Positions 1 through 10,540 are shown, counted from the first letter of the stretch. The stretch is DNA of 64,000 bases from Metellina segmentata (GCA_947359465.1 OX375878.1:84175627-84239626), one strand, 5' to 3'. Made by a program: numbers and translations. The notes: generated by a model not told the origin, from the sequence alone.

Positions 1-537
1 GATTTAAGCTCGACACTCAACTCAAATTATCTTGAATACTTGACACATAGATATGCGTCTCGCGCGGTATTGGGAATACTTGTTGACCAGAAACGAGTAT
101 TCTGGCCTTACGAGTCACGTTTCTAACTATTTCGGATAGATAGAAGGAAACCTGTGTGGAGAAAACCCCATGTAGTCATGTTTCACGCATGTCAAAAGGG
201 AATTGAAAAATCTGGTGGTGGCACCCTAATGTTTTAACTTCCATTCAATAGGGTTCCTGTCAAATTTACAAACGTATCTGCTAGGATAGCTCTATGTGTG
301 CATCCTTTCTGGCGAGTTACACCCGTTCGTACGCTGTGTCTTTTCTGCTAGGTCCGATCACTTCCTCTCGGACAATTCTCACCTAAGTCACCAGATCTGA
401 ACGTCATCGAACACACCTAAAATGTCATGCAGGTGTAGAACAGACCAATAGAATAAAATTATGAACCATTCTGGCAGAAAGTTGTTCAATTTCTACAGAA
501 TACTCACACAAGCTCGTGGAGTTCAAGCCTTGTTGTG
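1..537 (+). pseudogene. Tc1-like transposase relic, catalytic half
   Basis: This is the decayed C-terminal part of a Tc1/mariner-type transposase, the enzyme that cuts and pastes its own DNA element at TA sites. Seen in sequence: around 80-120 a frame reads VFWPYESRF, the place where this family normally has W-S-D-E-S-R-F with the first catalytic aspartate, so the aspartate codon appears changed to tyrosine. Around 155-230 the frame reads VWRKP and then SGGGTLMF, the usual glycine-rich block. Around 379-410 it reads SPDLNVIEH, holding the last catalytic acidic residue. Stops and frameshifts separate these blocks, so no functional protein is possible. The same NVIEH variant occurs in the relic at 17997-18779, so the two belong to one family. 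The element continues after the satellite array and ends near 2144. The N-terminal half lies outside the window or is lost. Confidence 0.8.
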
Positions 538-2056
538 TTTCTTGTTGTTGCACATCCCCCTGGTGTAGGAAAGCCTACACCAGGTCCAGAAGGCCCCGTC
601 GTGCCAGATCCCCATATACTTGCAAAAAGTCCTGATCAACCAACAGCTGCTTATACGAAGCGCCAAGACAGAGAAGAAGGTGATCAGGACTGGCAGGCAG
701 GGAACAGGAACAAGGAGGGAAAATTCTCTCCCCGTTCTGAAATTTGATACTTTTAAGATGGCCACTTCGAAATCTGGCCATGTTTCTTGTTGTTGCACAT
801 CCCCCTGGTGTAGGAAAGCCTACACCAGGTCCAGAAGGCCCCGTCGTGCCAGATCCCCATATACTTGCAAAAAGTCCTGATCAACCAACAGCTGCTTATA
901 CGAAGCGCCAAGACAGAGAAGAAGGTGATCAGGACTGGCAGGTAGGGAACAGGAACAAGGAGGGAAAATTCTCTCCCCGTTCTGAAATTTGATACTTTTA
1001 AGATGGCCACTTCGAAATCTGGCCATGTTTCTTGTTGTTGCACATCCCCCTGGTGTAGGAAAGCCTACACCAGGTCCAGTTCCGTTCTGATACTTTTAAG
1101 ATGGCCACTTCGAAATCTGGCCATGTTTCTTGTTGTTGCACATCCCCCTGGTGTAGGAAAGCCTACACCAGGTCCAGAAGGCCCCGTCGTGCCAGATCCC
1201 CATATACTTGCAAAAAGTCCTGATCAACCAACAGCTGCTTATACGAAGCGCCAAGACAGAGAAGAAGGTGATCAGGACTGGCAGGTAGGGAACAGGAACA
1301 AGGAGGGAAAATTCTCTCCCCGTTCTGAAATTTGATACTTTTAAGATGGCCACTTCGAAATCTGGCCATGTTTCTTGTTGTTGCACATCCCCCTGGTGTA
1401 GGAAAGCCTACACCAGGTCCAGTTCCGTTCTGATACTTTTAAGATGGCCACTTCGAAATCTGGCCATGTTTCTTGTTGTTGCACATCCCCCTGGTGTAGG
1501 AAAGCCTACACCAGGTCCAGAAGGCCCCGTCGTGCCAGATCCCCATATACTTGCAAAAAGTCCTGATCAACCAACAGCTGCTTATACGAAGCGCCAAGAC
1601 AGAGAAGAAGGTGATCAGGACTGGCAGGTAGGGAACAGGAACAAGGAGGGAAAATTCTCTCCCCGTTCTGAAATTTGATACTTTTAAGATGGCCACTTCG
1701 AAATCTGGCCATGTTTCTTGTTGTTGCACATCCCCCTGGTGTAGGAAAGCCTACACCAGGTCCAGTTCCGTTCTGATACTTTTAAGATGGCCACTTCGAA
1801 ATCTGGCCATGTTTCTTGTTGTTGCACATCCCCCTGGTGTAGGAAAGCCTACACCAGGTCCAGAAGGCCCCGTCGTGCCAGATCCCCATATACTTGCAAA
1901 AAGTCCTGATCAACCAACAGCTGCTTATACGAAGCGCCAAGACAGAGAAGAAGGTGATCAGGACTGGCAGGTAGGGAACAGGAACAAGGAGGGAAAATTC
2001 TCTCCCCGTTCTGAAATTTGATACTTTTAAGATGGCCACTTCGAAATCTGGCCATG
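538..2056. repeat. Two-level tandem satellite, A (245 bp) and B (98 bp) units
   Basis: Eight directly repeated units make up 1519 bp: A 538-782, A 783-1027, B 1028-1125, A 1126-1370, B 1371-1468, A 1469-1713, B 1714-1811, A 1812-2056. B is A with about 147 bp removed between GGTCCAG and TTCCGTTCTG. The last three A-B composites repeat every 343 bp and look identical to the base; the first A differs by at least one base (C instead of T near 698). Each A carries three inverted repeats: CCTGGTGTAGG/CCTACACCAGG with a 4-nt loop (559-584 in the first unit), AGTCCTGATCA/TGATCAGGACT (628-638 and 681-691), and ATGGCCA/TGGCCAT around TTCGAA at the unit end. ORFs occur in several frames on both strands, but 245, 98 and 343 are not multiples of three, so this is not a repeated protein domain. 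Confidence 0.95.
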
Positions 2057-2144
2057 GCCGATTGAAAAGGCCGAGGGCTTTTCGCTACCGTGGGAGACCA
2101 CCAAAGTATTTAACTGATGTGCCAGTTTTACTAGTACTTCAGTG
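2057..2144 (+). mobile_element. 3' end of the interrupted Tc1-like relic
   Basis: From about 2088 the sequence aligns by eye with the 3' end of the relic at 17997-18779: GTGCCAGTTTTACTAGTACTT here against GCACCAGTTTTTCAGAACTT there, both finishing CTTCAGTG followed by TA, the target dinucleotide of this superfamily. The satellite array is therefore placed inside the 3' non-coding part of the transposon. The 30 bp at 2057-2087 have no visible partner in either the satellite or the transposon. Confidence 0.7.
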
Positions 2145-2240
2145 TAAACTGTTACAAAATCGCGAAATATAGCAAGTGAAAATTACCTATAACTTGACGT
2201 TATCTTTAATTTAATGTGCATTATCCTTCATTATCGCATC

Positions 2241-2556
2241 GGGGCCGATATAACCCAAGTGGTAGATTCGTGAATCAGCTACGCGAGGATTGCGAGGTCG
2301 AAACTTGATCCAACCACCGTCGTGTAGATGGAGTGGTGGATTTCTAATAAGCCGTGGCTTCAAATATCCTCACGTTGACGAGGTGGTCAAGTTTAGAGAG
2401 TTCATGGAGAGAATGCCAGTTCAAGTGTTAATCACTTCATCTGACCGTGATTCAAAATTACGAGGTGGTGTCCTCGGGTCTTAGCCTTTGGGATTGATTC
2501 CGGTGTATAGCCAATCGCTCGTTGTGTTGCTACAGAAGGAAGTAAATTCAATTGAC
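2241..2556 (+). repeat. tRNA-derived SINE, family S1, diverged copy
   Basis: The 5' part has a tRNA-like head with a degraded internal promoter B box (GGTCGAAACTTGATCC). The body carries the family landmarks in order: CTCACGTTGACGAGGTGG, CATCTGACCGTGATTCAAAA, GAGGTGGTGTCCTCGGGTC, GATTGATTCCGG and CGTTGTGTTGCTAC. It ends without the usual CGACGTTAATTA tail. The better preserved copies at 44776-45105 and 49675-49975 served as the reference for this call. Confidence 0.8.
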
Positions 2557-2856
2557 TGCATACTTCATCACCGCATGGGATACAACAACATTTTTCACTT
2601 TGTAATTCAAAACACATTCGTTTGAGTTATGATATGGTACTGAAAAGACAAAGTCATTTAAAAATAATTTTCAATCACTCGCAGAATTAGCTTTATCTGA
2701 ACCGCTGGCTGATAAGTTTTTTTAATGTTGATAGATTTGATTCTCAAGTATACTTATGGGATATAAATAATATTGGGAAAACAAGAAAATTGAGGTTCTT
2801 TTTAGAGTCACGAGTGATATTTGATATGTTTTGACAAATAAACTATTCTGTCAAAA

Positions 2857-3505
2857 TCTATATATATAATTCTCTTACGTGGCACGCAAAAAAGACGTTA
2901 TTTGTAAACGCGTTTTGGCAATATTGCACGATTGTTTGTTTATCACGAAGCCTCGCGCTTCAATTGGATTTATAGCGTTATCGGATGAAATTTTATTGAA
3001 AAAAAATTAATTTTAGTCGAGCTGTTGCAGTTAATAATAAAAATCAAAGAAAGCGTAGGATCATTTCAGGGCCATTTACTAAAAAGGTCCTTTTCAGTGC
3101 CAAAAATTATAGTTCAACAAGACGCTTGCACTACAACTTTTGACAACAAACTCAATAAAAAAGCGTGGGTGGCTAGAGTGCAGGGGTAAATGTACACACA
3201 AACATGTTGGGTATTCAATTTCCAAATCAGCGCACACATTTTGAGGCAAATTTGCTCAAAGTATTCATTTGAATTCTGATTCCATAGGTACTGTATATAT
3301 ATTTTCTGAAAAACAGCAAAAACATTTAGATTTGAAAAATATTTTTTTGGAATATCATATTTTGTAAACATTCTGTTATGCTAGGACACATGTCTTCATT
3401 GATGCGAGCGAAGCGAGCATATGTTCACGCAGCGAACCAATGAGGATTGCGAATCAATCCTCCGGAGGTTGGTGAGCGTTAGCGAGCAGGGGGCGGGCCC
3501 CCTAG
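2857..3505 (+). mobile_element. Non-autonomous Helitron-like element H1
   Basis: The element starts TCTATATATATAATTC after an A and ends with a GC-rich hairpin (GGGGGCGGGCCCCC) directly followed by CTAG and then T, which matches Helitron structure (5' TC, 3' hairpin and CTRR, insertion between A and T, no target duplication). No Rep/helicase coding is visible. It shares start, end and internal blocks (for example CTTACGTGGC, GACGTTATTTGTAA, GACACATGTCTTCATTGA) with the element at 8382-9060. Near the 3' end it carries GCGAGCGAAGCGAGC and GTTAGCGAGCAGG modules. Confidence 0.75.
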
Positions 3506-4079
3506 TATAAACTATTACTTATGTTGATCATAATTCTTGCAACAGATATCCCATAAACGGAAAGCAAAAGCTACCGTACTGAAGGCACTGGTCCATAAAA
3601 CAATTGCCGGGTAATGCCTGTTTTTTCCCCAGCTTTAACGGACAGGCGAATGCGAGTACGTGACGTGAGACGATCGAGCGCTTTGACTAAGCCGAGAGCA
3701 TTGTCTGCATCACAATCTTCTCTCACCATAGTTTAAATTCCTCAACGAGTGGGATTGAATTTCCGCCGTGTCTGATATTCCTCCTCTTCTGCATTTGCTG
3801 ACTCAGCCGAATTTTCGTTCTTCGCAGCAATTCGGTCTCTTTCGAGCGATTATTTCAACGGGGGTTATCAGGATATTCTTCCCAGCAAATGCGATTATCG
3901 GTGCTCGAGTCAAGTTGACTCATTCTTTCGGTAGAATGAATAAATCAAATATAAAAGTGGATTTTTAGTGCATCGCATCTGGTCTAGTACTCTAGTGCCT
4001 CTCCGTTAAAAAAAACGTTGGTTAAGTCCATTTGTACAAAGGTGGGCTACACTCCGAGTGGTTAGAAGAGATCACTCAT
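3506..4079. other. Unique segment richer in G+C, no gene recognised
   Basis: About 3590-3900 is visibly richer in G+C and CpG than its surroundings. A 66-codon ORF (3768-3968, plus strand) shows no motif I know. It may be a regulatory or exon remnant, but nothing in the sequence decides this. Confidence 0.3.
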
Positions 4080-4578
4080 CCATCGAGATCTGACTGATTT
4101 TGCTTCTGACGAAATATCCCGTCGTCAAGATATTGACAGTTTTTTTATGATACCAAGATCAAGATCTGGTTAATATTTTTGAAATGATAAAATACCTCAT
4201 TCTTCAAGATCTGTTCAATTTTTTTAAATGACAAAATACTTCCTTCATCAAGATTTGTTCATTTTTTTTTAAATGACAAAATATCTCATTCTTTAAGATC
4301 TGTTCAATTTTTTTAAATGACAAAATCCTCATTCATCAAGATTTGATCAATTTTTTTTTTAAATGACAAAATATCTCATTCTTTAAGATCTGTTCAATTT
4401 TTTTAAATGACAAAATACCTCATTCATCAAGATTTGATCAATTTTTTTAAATGACAAAATATCTCATTGATCAAGATCTGGTCAAATTTTTTTTGAATGA
4501 CGAAATGTCTCTTCCATCAAGATCTTGCCAGTATTGCTAACGATGAGATGTCTTGTCTAGACAACCACCAGGGAGGTA
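4080..4578 (+). mobile_element. TTAA-type MITE copy with expanded internal repeats
   Basis: This belongs to the family whose core is ACGAGATATCTCGT. The right end reads GACAACCACCAGGGAGGT, the reverse complement of the family terminus. The interior has expanded into about ten imperfect copies of a ~44-60 bp unit of the type ATGACAAAATATCTCATT, then CAAGATCTGTTCAATTTTTTT. The left terminus is not clear. A SINE follows almost directly. Confidence 0.7.
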
Positions 4579-4584
4579 GGTAGT

Positions 4585-4850
4585 ATTTTAATTAACGTCG
4601 TACTGGCGCAACACAACGAGCTATTGACGACGGTCAGTAATCAAACCCCCAAAGGAAAGAAACGAGGACAACACACTCCGTAATTTTAAACTACTGTCAG
4701 ATAGTGAGGCAACACTTGAGCAGGCACCTTACTTTCCAAGCATCCACACCACACCAGGACATTTGAGGCCACGACGGATTTAACGTGCACCAGCCCCTTT
4801 GTACTTTAGTCGGATTTGATCAACAGGAGGGTTGAGCTCGCATATTCAAA
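4585..4850 (-). repeat. SINE S1 copy, minus strand
   Basis: Read on the plus strand it starts with the reversed tail (TTAATTAACGTCGTACTGG), then AACACAACGAGCTATTGACG, AGGACAACACACTCCGTAAT and GCACCTTACTTTCCAAGC, ending near GGATTTAACGTGCACCAG. The tRNA-like head is truncated. Confidence 0.8.
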
Positions 4851-5343
4851 GGGCTGGCATATTCAAAATCAGGTATGGTGATCTCCTTAGGCGATTAATT
4901 ATTTCATCAACTTGAAATCATTGTTATAACTTCCGTCATCGCACAATAAACTCGAAGCCAAAAACATCGCTAAAGGCGCCAATCGTGGGAACGCATTGCT
5001 TACATTTTAGCCTGCTCTGATTTAACTAATGGACTAGTCTGAAATGCCTACTCACCAGAGACGAACTTTTCAGTGATCCAGAGACGTGTATCTCAGGCCT
5101 TCTGCTCAATAGGCTCTAGGTTTGCTTTCCGCAGTGTGCATAGATGTTCGCAATGGTTGGGAATTCATTTTTAGTTTCGATTTAATCCACCATCGTGTTG
5201 CAAAAAATGACCATAAAGCAACAATTCAAACTAAAAGGTCTGGATAATAAGGGTAGATTGCATACGAAGCCGTTATTTTAGTAGTGTCGCAAATCTACAT
5301 TTTAAGAATTGCTGTTTGACAAATTTCTGGGATCACAATCTCG
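4851..5343. other. Unassigned spacer
   Basis: Unique AT-rich sequence with no ORF above 60 codons, no repeat and no RNA gene that I can support. Confidence 0.5.
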
Positions 5344-5566
5344 TTAAACCTCCTGGTGGTTGTCTCCACAAGGTATCTCGTCATTAAGAGAAAACTGACC
5401 AAATCTTGATGAGCGAGATATCTCGTCCTTAGAAGAAAACTAATCAGATCATGATGTAGTCATCATAAAAAAAAATCGGGAATATATTATGACGAGATAT
5501 CTCGTTATCAACAAAAGGAGTCAGGTCCTGATGGAGAAATGTTTTGTCGAAATCAGGTGGTGGATA
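5344..5566. mobile_element. TTAA-type MITE copy
   Basis: The left end reads TTAAACCTCCTGGTGGTTGTC, the best preserved terminus of the family. Inside are CGAGATATCTCGTCC and GACGAGATATCTCGTT plus the GATCTTGATGAG and TGATGGAG spacer motifs. The right end (GTCGAAATCAGGTGG) is degraded, so the second TTAA is not visible. Confidence 0.75.
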
Positions 5567-6083
5567 AAGTGTATCCGAATAAAATATTTATGTCATTGAA
5601 CAAAGTAAGATACATTAAAAAAAATATTGAAAACCTTTATTTTTATTTTTTTATCAACTTTTAAACCTTTTACTCCTAAATGGAGTTTGATCCCTAGTGA
5701 AATAATACCTGATTCCATATAGGCCTATAACTAAATGTGAAAGATTGGTAATTTATTGAATGATAATGCGTTTTATAGAAATGATTGTTTGGATACCGAC
5801 TACGATGTGTGCATTTGTGTTGTTTGAAGTAATAAAACAAACATCTTGAGTAATACTGGTTGGGATTTCAGTTGCTGGTTTGAAAAGAAAACTGCTTGAT
5901 TTTAGAAACAGAAATGCAATTATGAATAAAGGAAATTTGCTATCACAATACATTAGGTTCGCTGAAACTAGTATATTCTATACTAATTAGTATGCTATAC
6001 GAAGTTGTGCAAAATATTATAAAAACATGTTTAAATTTTTGTGTTTCCATCTAAATATTAATTTTATGACCATTTTAACAATT
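5567..6083. other. Unassigned AT-rich spacer
   Basis: Only a 66-codon minus-strand ORF (5753-5953) of biased composition; I see no gene or repeat here. Confidence 0.5.
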
Positions 6084-6307
6084 TTAAACATCTTGGTGGT
6101 TGTCTCAGCATCCCACCTCTACAAAATAGACCAGATCTTGGTGGTCAAAATATCTCGTTGTTAGAAGAAGAAAAAAATCTGACCATATCTAGATTTCATA
6201 AACATAAAAAACGCGGCAGTATCTTTATGACGAAATATCTTGTCGTTAGCAAAATCGATCAGATCTAGATGGACGAGATATCTCGTCGAAACCACTTAGA
6301 GGGTTAA
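6084..6307. mobile_element. TTAA-type MITE copy with both target sites
   Basis: TTAA at 6084-6087 and TTAA at 6304-6307 bound a ~216-bp element that begins ACATCTTGGTGGTTGTCTC and ends CTCGTCGAAACCACTTAGAGG-G. The interior has AAAATATCTCGTTG, GACGAAATATCTTGTCG and GACGAGATATCTCGTCG. The TTAA duplication and the C-rich ends fit piggyBac-type elements; no transposase is present. Confidence 0.8.
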
Positions 6308-8381
6308 TATTGAAAAATACATTGGTGTATTGATTAAATGAAGAGATATATATTGAAATGCATTAGCTTTATTATTTGTCTGGAAAGTTAAAAGAAGGTC
6401 TACAATTTGTATCCTGCTCTCAGTAGTAATATTTAATATGGCTCTCTTCCCTTCCTACTACTGTGTTTAACTCTTTAGTACATCTTTTAAGGATGACTGC
6501 AATGTTTGTATTTGCGATATTCACATCATAAATGGCTTGCTGGAAATAGTATGCAAAGACGAAGAAAAATGTTGGATTTTCTACATTATTTTGACAAGTA
6601 ATTAATAATTTAGCTATTTAAAATTTACAATAACCAGATTAAAGTGGAATAATATATTTACTGCCCAACGTTACATCGATGTGAGTTAAATATATTATGA
6701 TTCCATGCACTAATTACTAGTTTATTTATAGCGTACAAGAAAATGTAAGAGGCTGTTTAATATATTGTTTACATACATTTCAACGTGCATTCTAATGGAA
6801 GAGTTACTTATGTTATGCATTGAAAACCTTTGTTTTGGTACATGTAAAATTCGTGTTTAAACATGGCTAGTGTTGAATTTAAAATGAACGGAAATGCGTG
6901 TTTGGAAACATTTCCATCTTTTATACTCAAAGAAAAAAAAATAAAGCCACAGAAAAAAAAATTCTGTGGATTTTGAGGGTTGTGTGGAATAAGGAAATAT
7001 AACTGAAAAGTACTAAAATATTTTATTAATAATCAAACAATGTTGGGAGAAGCATAAATGAGCATACATAAACACTACTTCTAAAGACAAATAACCATGG
7101 AAAAAATTGTAGACTTAAAGTTATAAAAACTCTCGAGTAGAAAAATAAACAAATTTCAGTTCTGAGATGTCAAGTTCCAGATGGATAAAAAACTGGAAGA
7201 GGATAAAAACTATTTCGTAGAAAAAAATATTTATAGAACATAAATATTTCTTCTTTCAATTACAAATATTTAAGTGGGATGAAAAATCTAATATTTAACC
7301 ATTAAAATTCAGGCAAATTTAACATAAAACGTTATAGATCTATGTAGATATATTAAAATTTAACATGGTGGTTTTAGCAAATAGACTCATAAATAAGTTT
7401 TAATTTTTATCGAGCAGTAAAATCATGTAAAAATATAATTCAAAGAAGCCTTGTTGAAGAAGATTGCTTCAGAATGTCTCGTACTTTTTTAAGCACGGGA
7501 GCAAAAAGTAAAAAAATATTGTAGTCTATCTCCAAAGTGTGTACAGTAAGAAATATGCAGCTAGCATTAAAAGTTGTTTCAATTTTAGAATAGCTCTTCA
7601 TGAATAACATTAGAAATTCTGAAGTTCTTTCTGTTTTATTCTATATTAAAAATAAGGATAATATTTACAGCTTTTGCAGAAAATGTGATTTAATACAACC
7701 GTTTGTAAAATGATATGTAGAAACGACAATCTTTAGTTTTGTACAGTAGTAAAGCTGTCTGTGTATCAGTAATCTTATAATTGTATTAACATTATTACTT
7801 CCATTACTATAAATTATGAAAATGGAATAATTTATAAAGTTAAAAATAATAAAAACAATTCCAATTTTTCCAAAAATTAAAAAATTCAAATGTTTCTTAA
7901 GAACACTAAAAATAAAACAATATTATTTTGTATCTTTTAATAAATAGCAAGTTTGTCTTATTAGAACTATTATAAGATGTTGGAAAGAAATATTTTTCAG
8001 ACACACACATTTAAATTTAGAAAGTAGAGGCTAACCTGGCCTGGTTTTAAGTGATTAAATCAAAATTTGGGAAATGAACGCAATTAACTTTGAAGTTAAA
8101 ACTTCGAAATAATTCATTTCAATTGTTTTAAATTGAGGTATCCGTACAAATCGAGATATTAATCTTTACTGTTTTGGTCTCTGTGTTATTTACTAGTTGT
8201 GTTATTTATTACAGTAGTAAAAAAATAATGCAAAAATTTATTTCTTAAAATGGGATTCATGGTATTTTGGTTTACCATAAAATTTTGTCTGTCTCACTAC
8301 GATCATTATTTCATTACATAATTATTAGAAGTGGTAGGTCTTATCTGACAGCAGATTATTCCATCTTAATATTTAAAATTA
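6308..8381. other. Long AT-rich spacer, no gene seen
   Basis: A/T-rich unique sequence with homopolymer runs. The ORFs here are at most about 75 codons with low-complexity composition (for example 7665-7889 minus). I see no repeat family, tRNA or conserved coding run. Confidence 0.6.
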
Positions 8382-9060
8382 TAAATAGATATAATTCTCT
8401 TACGTGGCTCACGAAAAAGACGTTATTTGTAATCGCGTTTTGGCAACATTGTACGATTGTTTGTTTATCGCGAAGTCTCGCGCATCGATTGAATTTATAG
8501 CGTTATCAGATGAAATTTTATTGAAAAAAAAAGAGGAAATTTTAACGAGCTGTTGCAGTTAGTTTATAATAGAAGTCAAAGAAAGCGGAGGATCTTTTCA
8601 GGGCCATTTAAAAAACGGTCCTTTTCAGGGCCAACAATAATAGTTCAACAAGACGCTTGCACTACAACTTTCGGCAACAAACTCAATGAAAAAGTGTGGG
8701 TCGTTTGAGTGCTGGGAAAATGTACACACAAACAACATGCTGGGTATTCAATTTCCAAAGCAACGCTCACATTTCGAGTCAAAATTTGCACAAAGTTTTC
8801 ATTTGAATTCTGATTTTAGAGATACTGTATATATATTTTCTGTAATACAGCAAATTTAGATTTGAAAAACATTTTTTTGGTAACATATTTTGTAAACAAT
8901 TCCTTCTGCTAGGACACATGTCTTCATTGAGGCGAGCGAAGCGAGTATAGGTTCGCACAGCGAACCAATGAGGATTGCGAATCAAAACTTTTATTCTGTA
9001 GAATATAAGTAATCCTCCGGGGGTTGGCGAGCGTTAGCGAGCAGGGGGCAGGCCCCCTAG
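8382..9060 (+). mobile_element. Non-autonomous Helitron-like element H2
   Basis: This is a close relative of the element at 2857-3505: same ATAATTCTCTTACGTGGC start, GACACATGTCTTCATTGA, GCGAGCGAAGCGAG, AATGAGGATTGCGAATCAA, and the same terminal hairpin followed by CTAG at 9057-9060. It has a short insertion of ACTTTTATTCTGTAGAAT type between AATCAA and the TCCTCCGG block. The expected 5' TC is replaced by TAAATAGATATA, identical to the 12 bases after the 3' end (9061-9072). Confidence 0.75.
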
Positions 9061-9072
9061 TAAATAGATATA

Positions 9073-9964
9073 CCACAAATACTTTAAACAGTACTGATAA
9101 TTAAAATTGCTGCCAAACTCTTCTGTTTCTTGACAGAGATGTATCATCCAAAAATCAAAACAAAATAAATCTATAGACAAGCATATATACTCGTCTAAAA
9201 GAAATAACTATCAAATGAAATAATTTGTAGCTCCGAAGTATGCTTATAATTAACAAAAGCGAACAGTTTTGCATCATTTTTATTTCTTGAAAATGTTTTA
9301 GAATAGTGTGATATCATTTAATATGATGTAGCTTACTATTCATAGAGGAAATAAGCATTCATTAGATGACGCAAAGTGTAAATAAAATTTATTATATGCA
9401 AAACATCTTGAAAAGCAACAGGAAAAAACAAAGAAATCTATGGGAAAATGCATTACAAACCCCTTGTGCTACCAAAAAACCCTCTCAAGCCAAACGCTCG
9501 GCACTGAAATAGTATTTCCACTCCATCAAACATGAGATGGGAGAGAAAAGATCGATATAACAGAATATTAAACTCCTTCGAAAGAAGTGATGTGCACTTT
9601 GGGCTTCTAGAAAATCGTCAATTTCCCCTTTGCGCCTGCTGGCACGAAAATGACGGGAGTGATACATTTAGTATAACGGATTACTTTGGCAGGTAACAGT
9701 CCTCTTCAATAAGTGACACTGCGTTGATGCATTACGCCTGGAGTCCTTGAAACATTTTATCGCGAGGAACTTACCAAAATGCTTAGGACATACATTTTCG
9801 TATATTATCTCCTTACTGGACGTCATGAGTGGTTTGTCTACCACGATAACTATTCATGCCACAAAGGCTGAGGATTACGAGCCCTTTTCTTCGTAAGGGG
9901 GCAACCCCTCTGCCCAGATCAGTTAGGGATTTTACAAATAAGAAGGAGGCCCCGGATATCCATA
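9073..9964. other. Unassigned spacer
   Basis: AT-rich to about 9480, then somewhat richer in G+C to 9960. The 60-codon minus-strand ORF at 9485-9667 has no recognisable motif. No repeat is evident. Confidence 0.5.
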
Positions 9965-10533
9965 CACTACCCTACAATAATAGACTGGAAGCCAGCTGAT
10001 TTGCATAAAATCCGATTATTGTTTGGGGGTGTTTTTCATGGTATGGCCTTGGACCTTTGTATGTTGTTCCTGGTTTATTGATCACTGACGCCTACATGAA
10101 CATTTTGGAGAATCGGGGTCTTCCTACGCTCTGGCAATTTTATGGAATGGACGAATGTTACTTCTTGGAAAACAACGCTCCTTGTCACTTTGCAGCCAGT
10201 CAAGCAGTGGTATCAAGATATAGATGTAAAACGTCTTCCTTGGCCTGCTCAGAGTCCCTACCTAAGCCCCATAGAACATTTGTGGGATGAGATGGAGCGA
10301 CGATTACGAACCAGGGAACCACATTCGAAATCTACAGTTGAGCTGGAGACATTCTTGCAGCCGGAATGGACACAAATACCCATAACTGTGTATCAAAACC
10401 TTGTTGAAAGCATGCCCAGAAGGGTTGCTAGTGTAGTTGCAGCACGTGAGGGACCATCCCCCTATTATGGGATGTATTCTTTCCCTTTTATCATTACATC
10501 TTGCTGTACAGTCCATTATTGTATTGTAGGGTA
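9965..10533 (+). mobile_element. 569-bp Tc1-like deletion derivative
   Basis: The left end is CACTACCCTACAATAAT preceded by TA; the right end carries the degraded inverse (GTCCATTATTG then TTGTAGGGTA). The size equals that of the second copy at 15881-16449, and both jump from ~50 bp of 5' end directly into the C-terminal half of the transposase, so the deletion predates their dispersal. Confidence 0.85.
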
Positions 10534-10540
10534 TATTTAA
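10057..10540 (+). pseudogene. Tc1-like transposase, C-terminal half
   Basis: Two overlapping frames encode the C-terminal catalytic half of a Tc1-family transposase. The first reads LWQFYGMDECYFLENNAPCH, where the family has Q-D-D/N-N-A-P-C-H with the second catalytic aspartate; here the D position is altered (ENN). After a frameshift the second frame reads WPAQSPYLSPIEHLWDEMER, containing the final glutamate in SPIEH but with Y in place of the D of SPD. It continues through a typical tail with NLVESMPRRVASV and stops near the right end of the element. The helix-turn-helix DNA-binding half and the first aspartate are missing, so this copy is dead and could move only with help in trans, if at all. 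Confidence 0.85.

Noticed and set aside
523..2055. Repeated 68-, 96- and 110-codon ORFs on both strands, which look like a repeated small protein family
   Set aside because: They are the satellite read in several frames. The unit lengths 245, 98 and 343 are not multiples of three, so no continuous repeat protein is encoded, and both strands are equally open.
538..2056. CRISPR-like array
   Set aside because: The units are contiguous and the 'spacers' are themselves repeated; the organism is a eukaryote and no cas genes are present.
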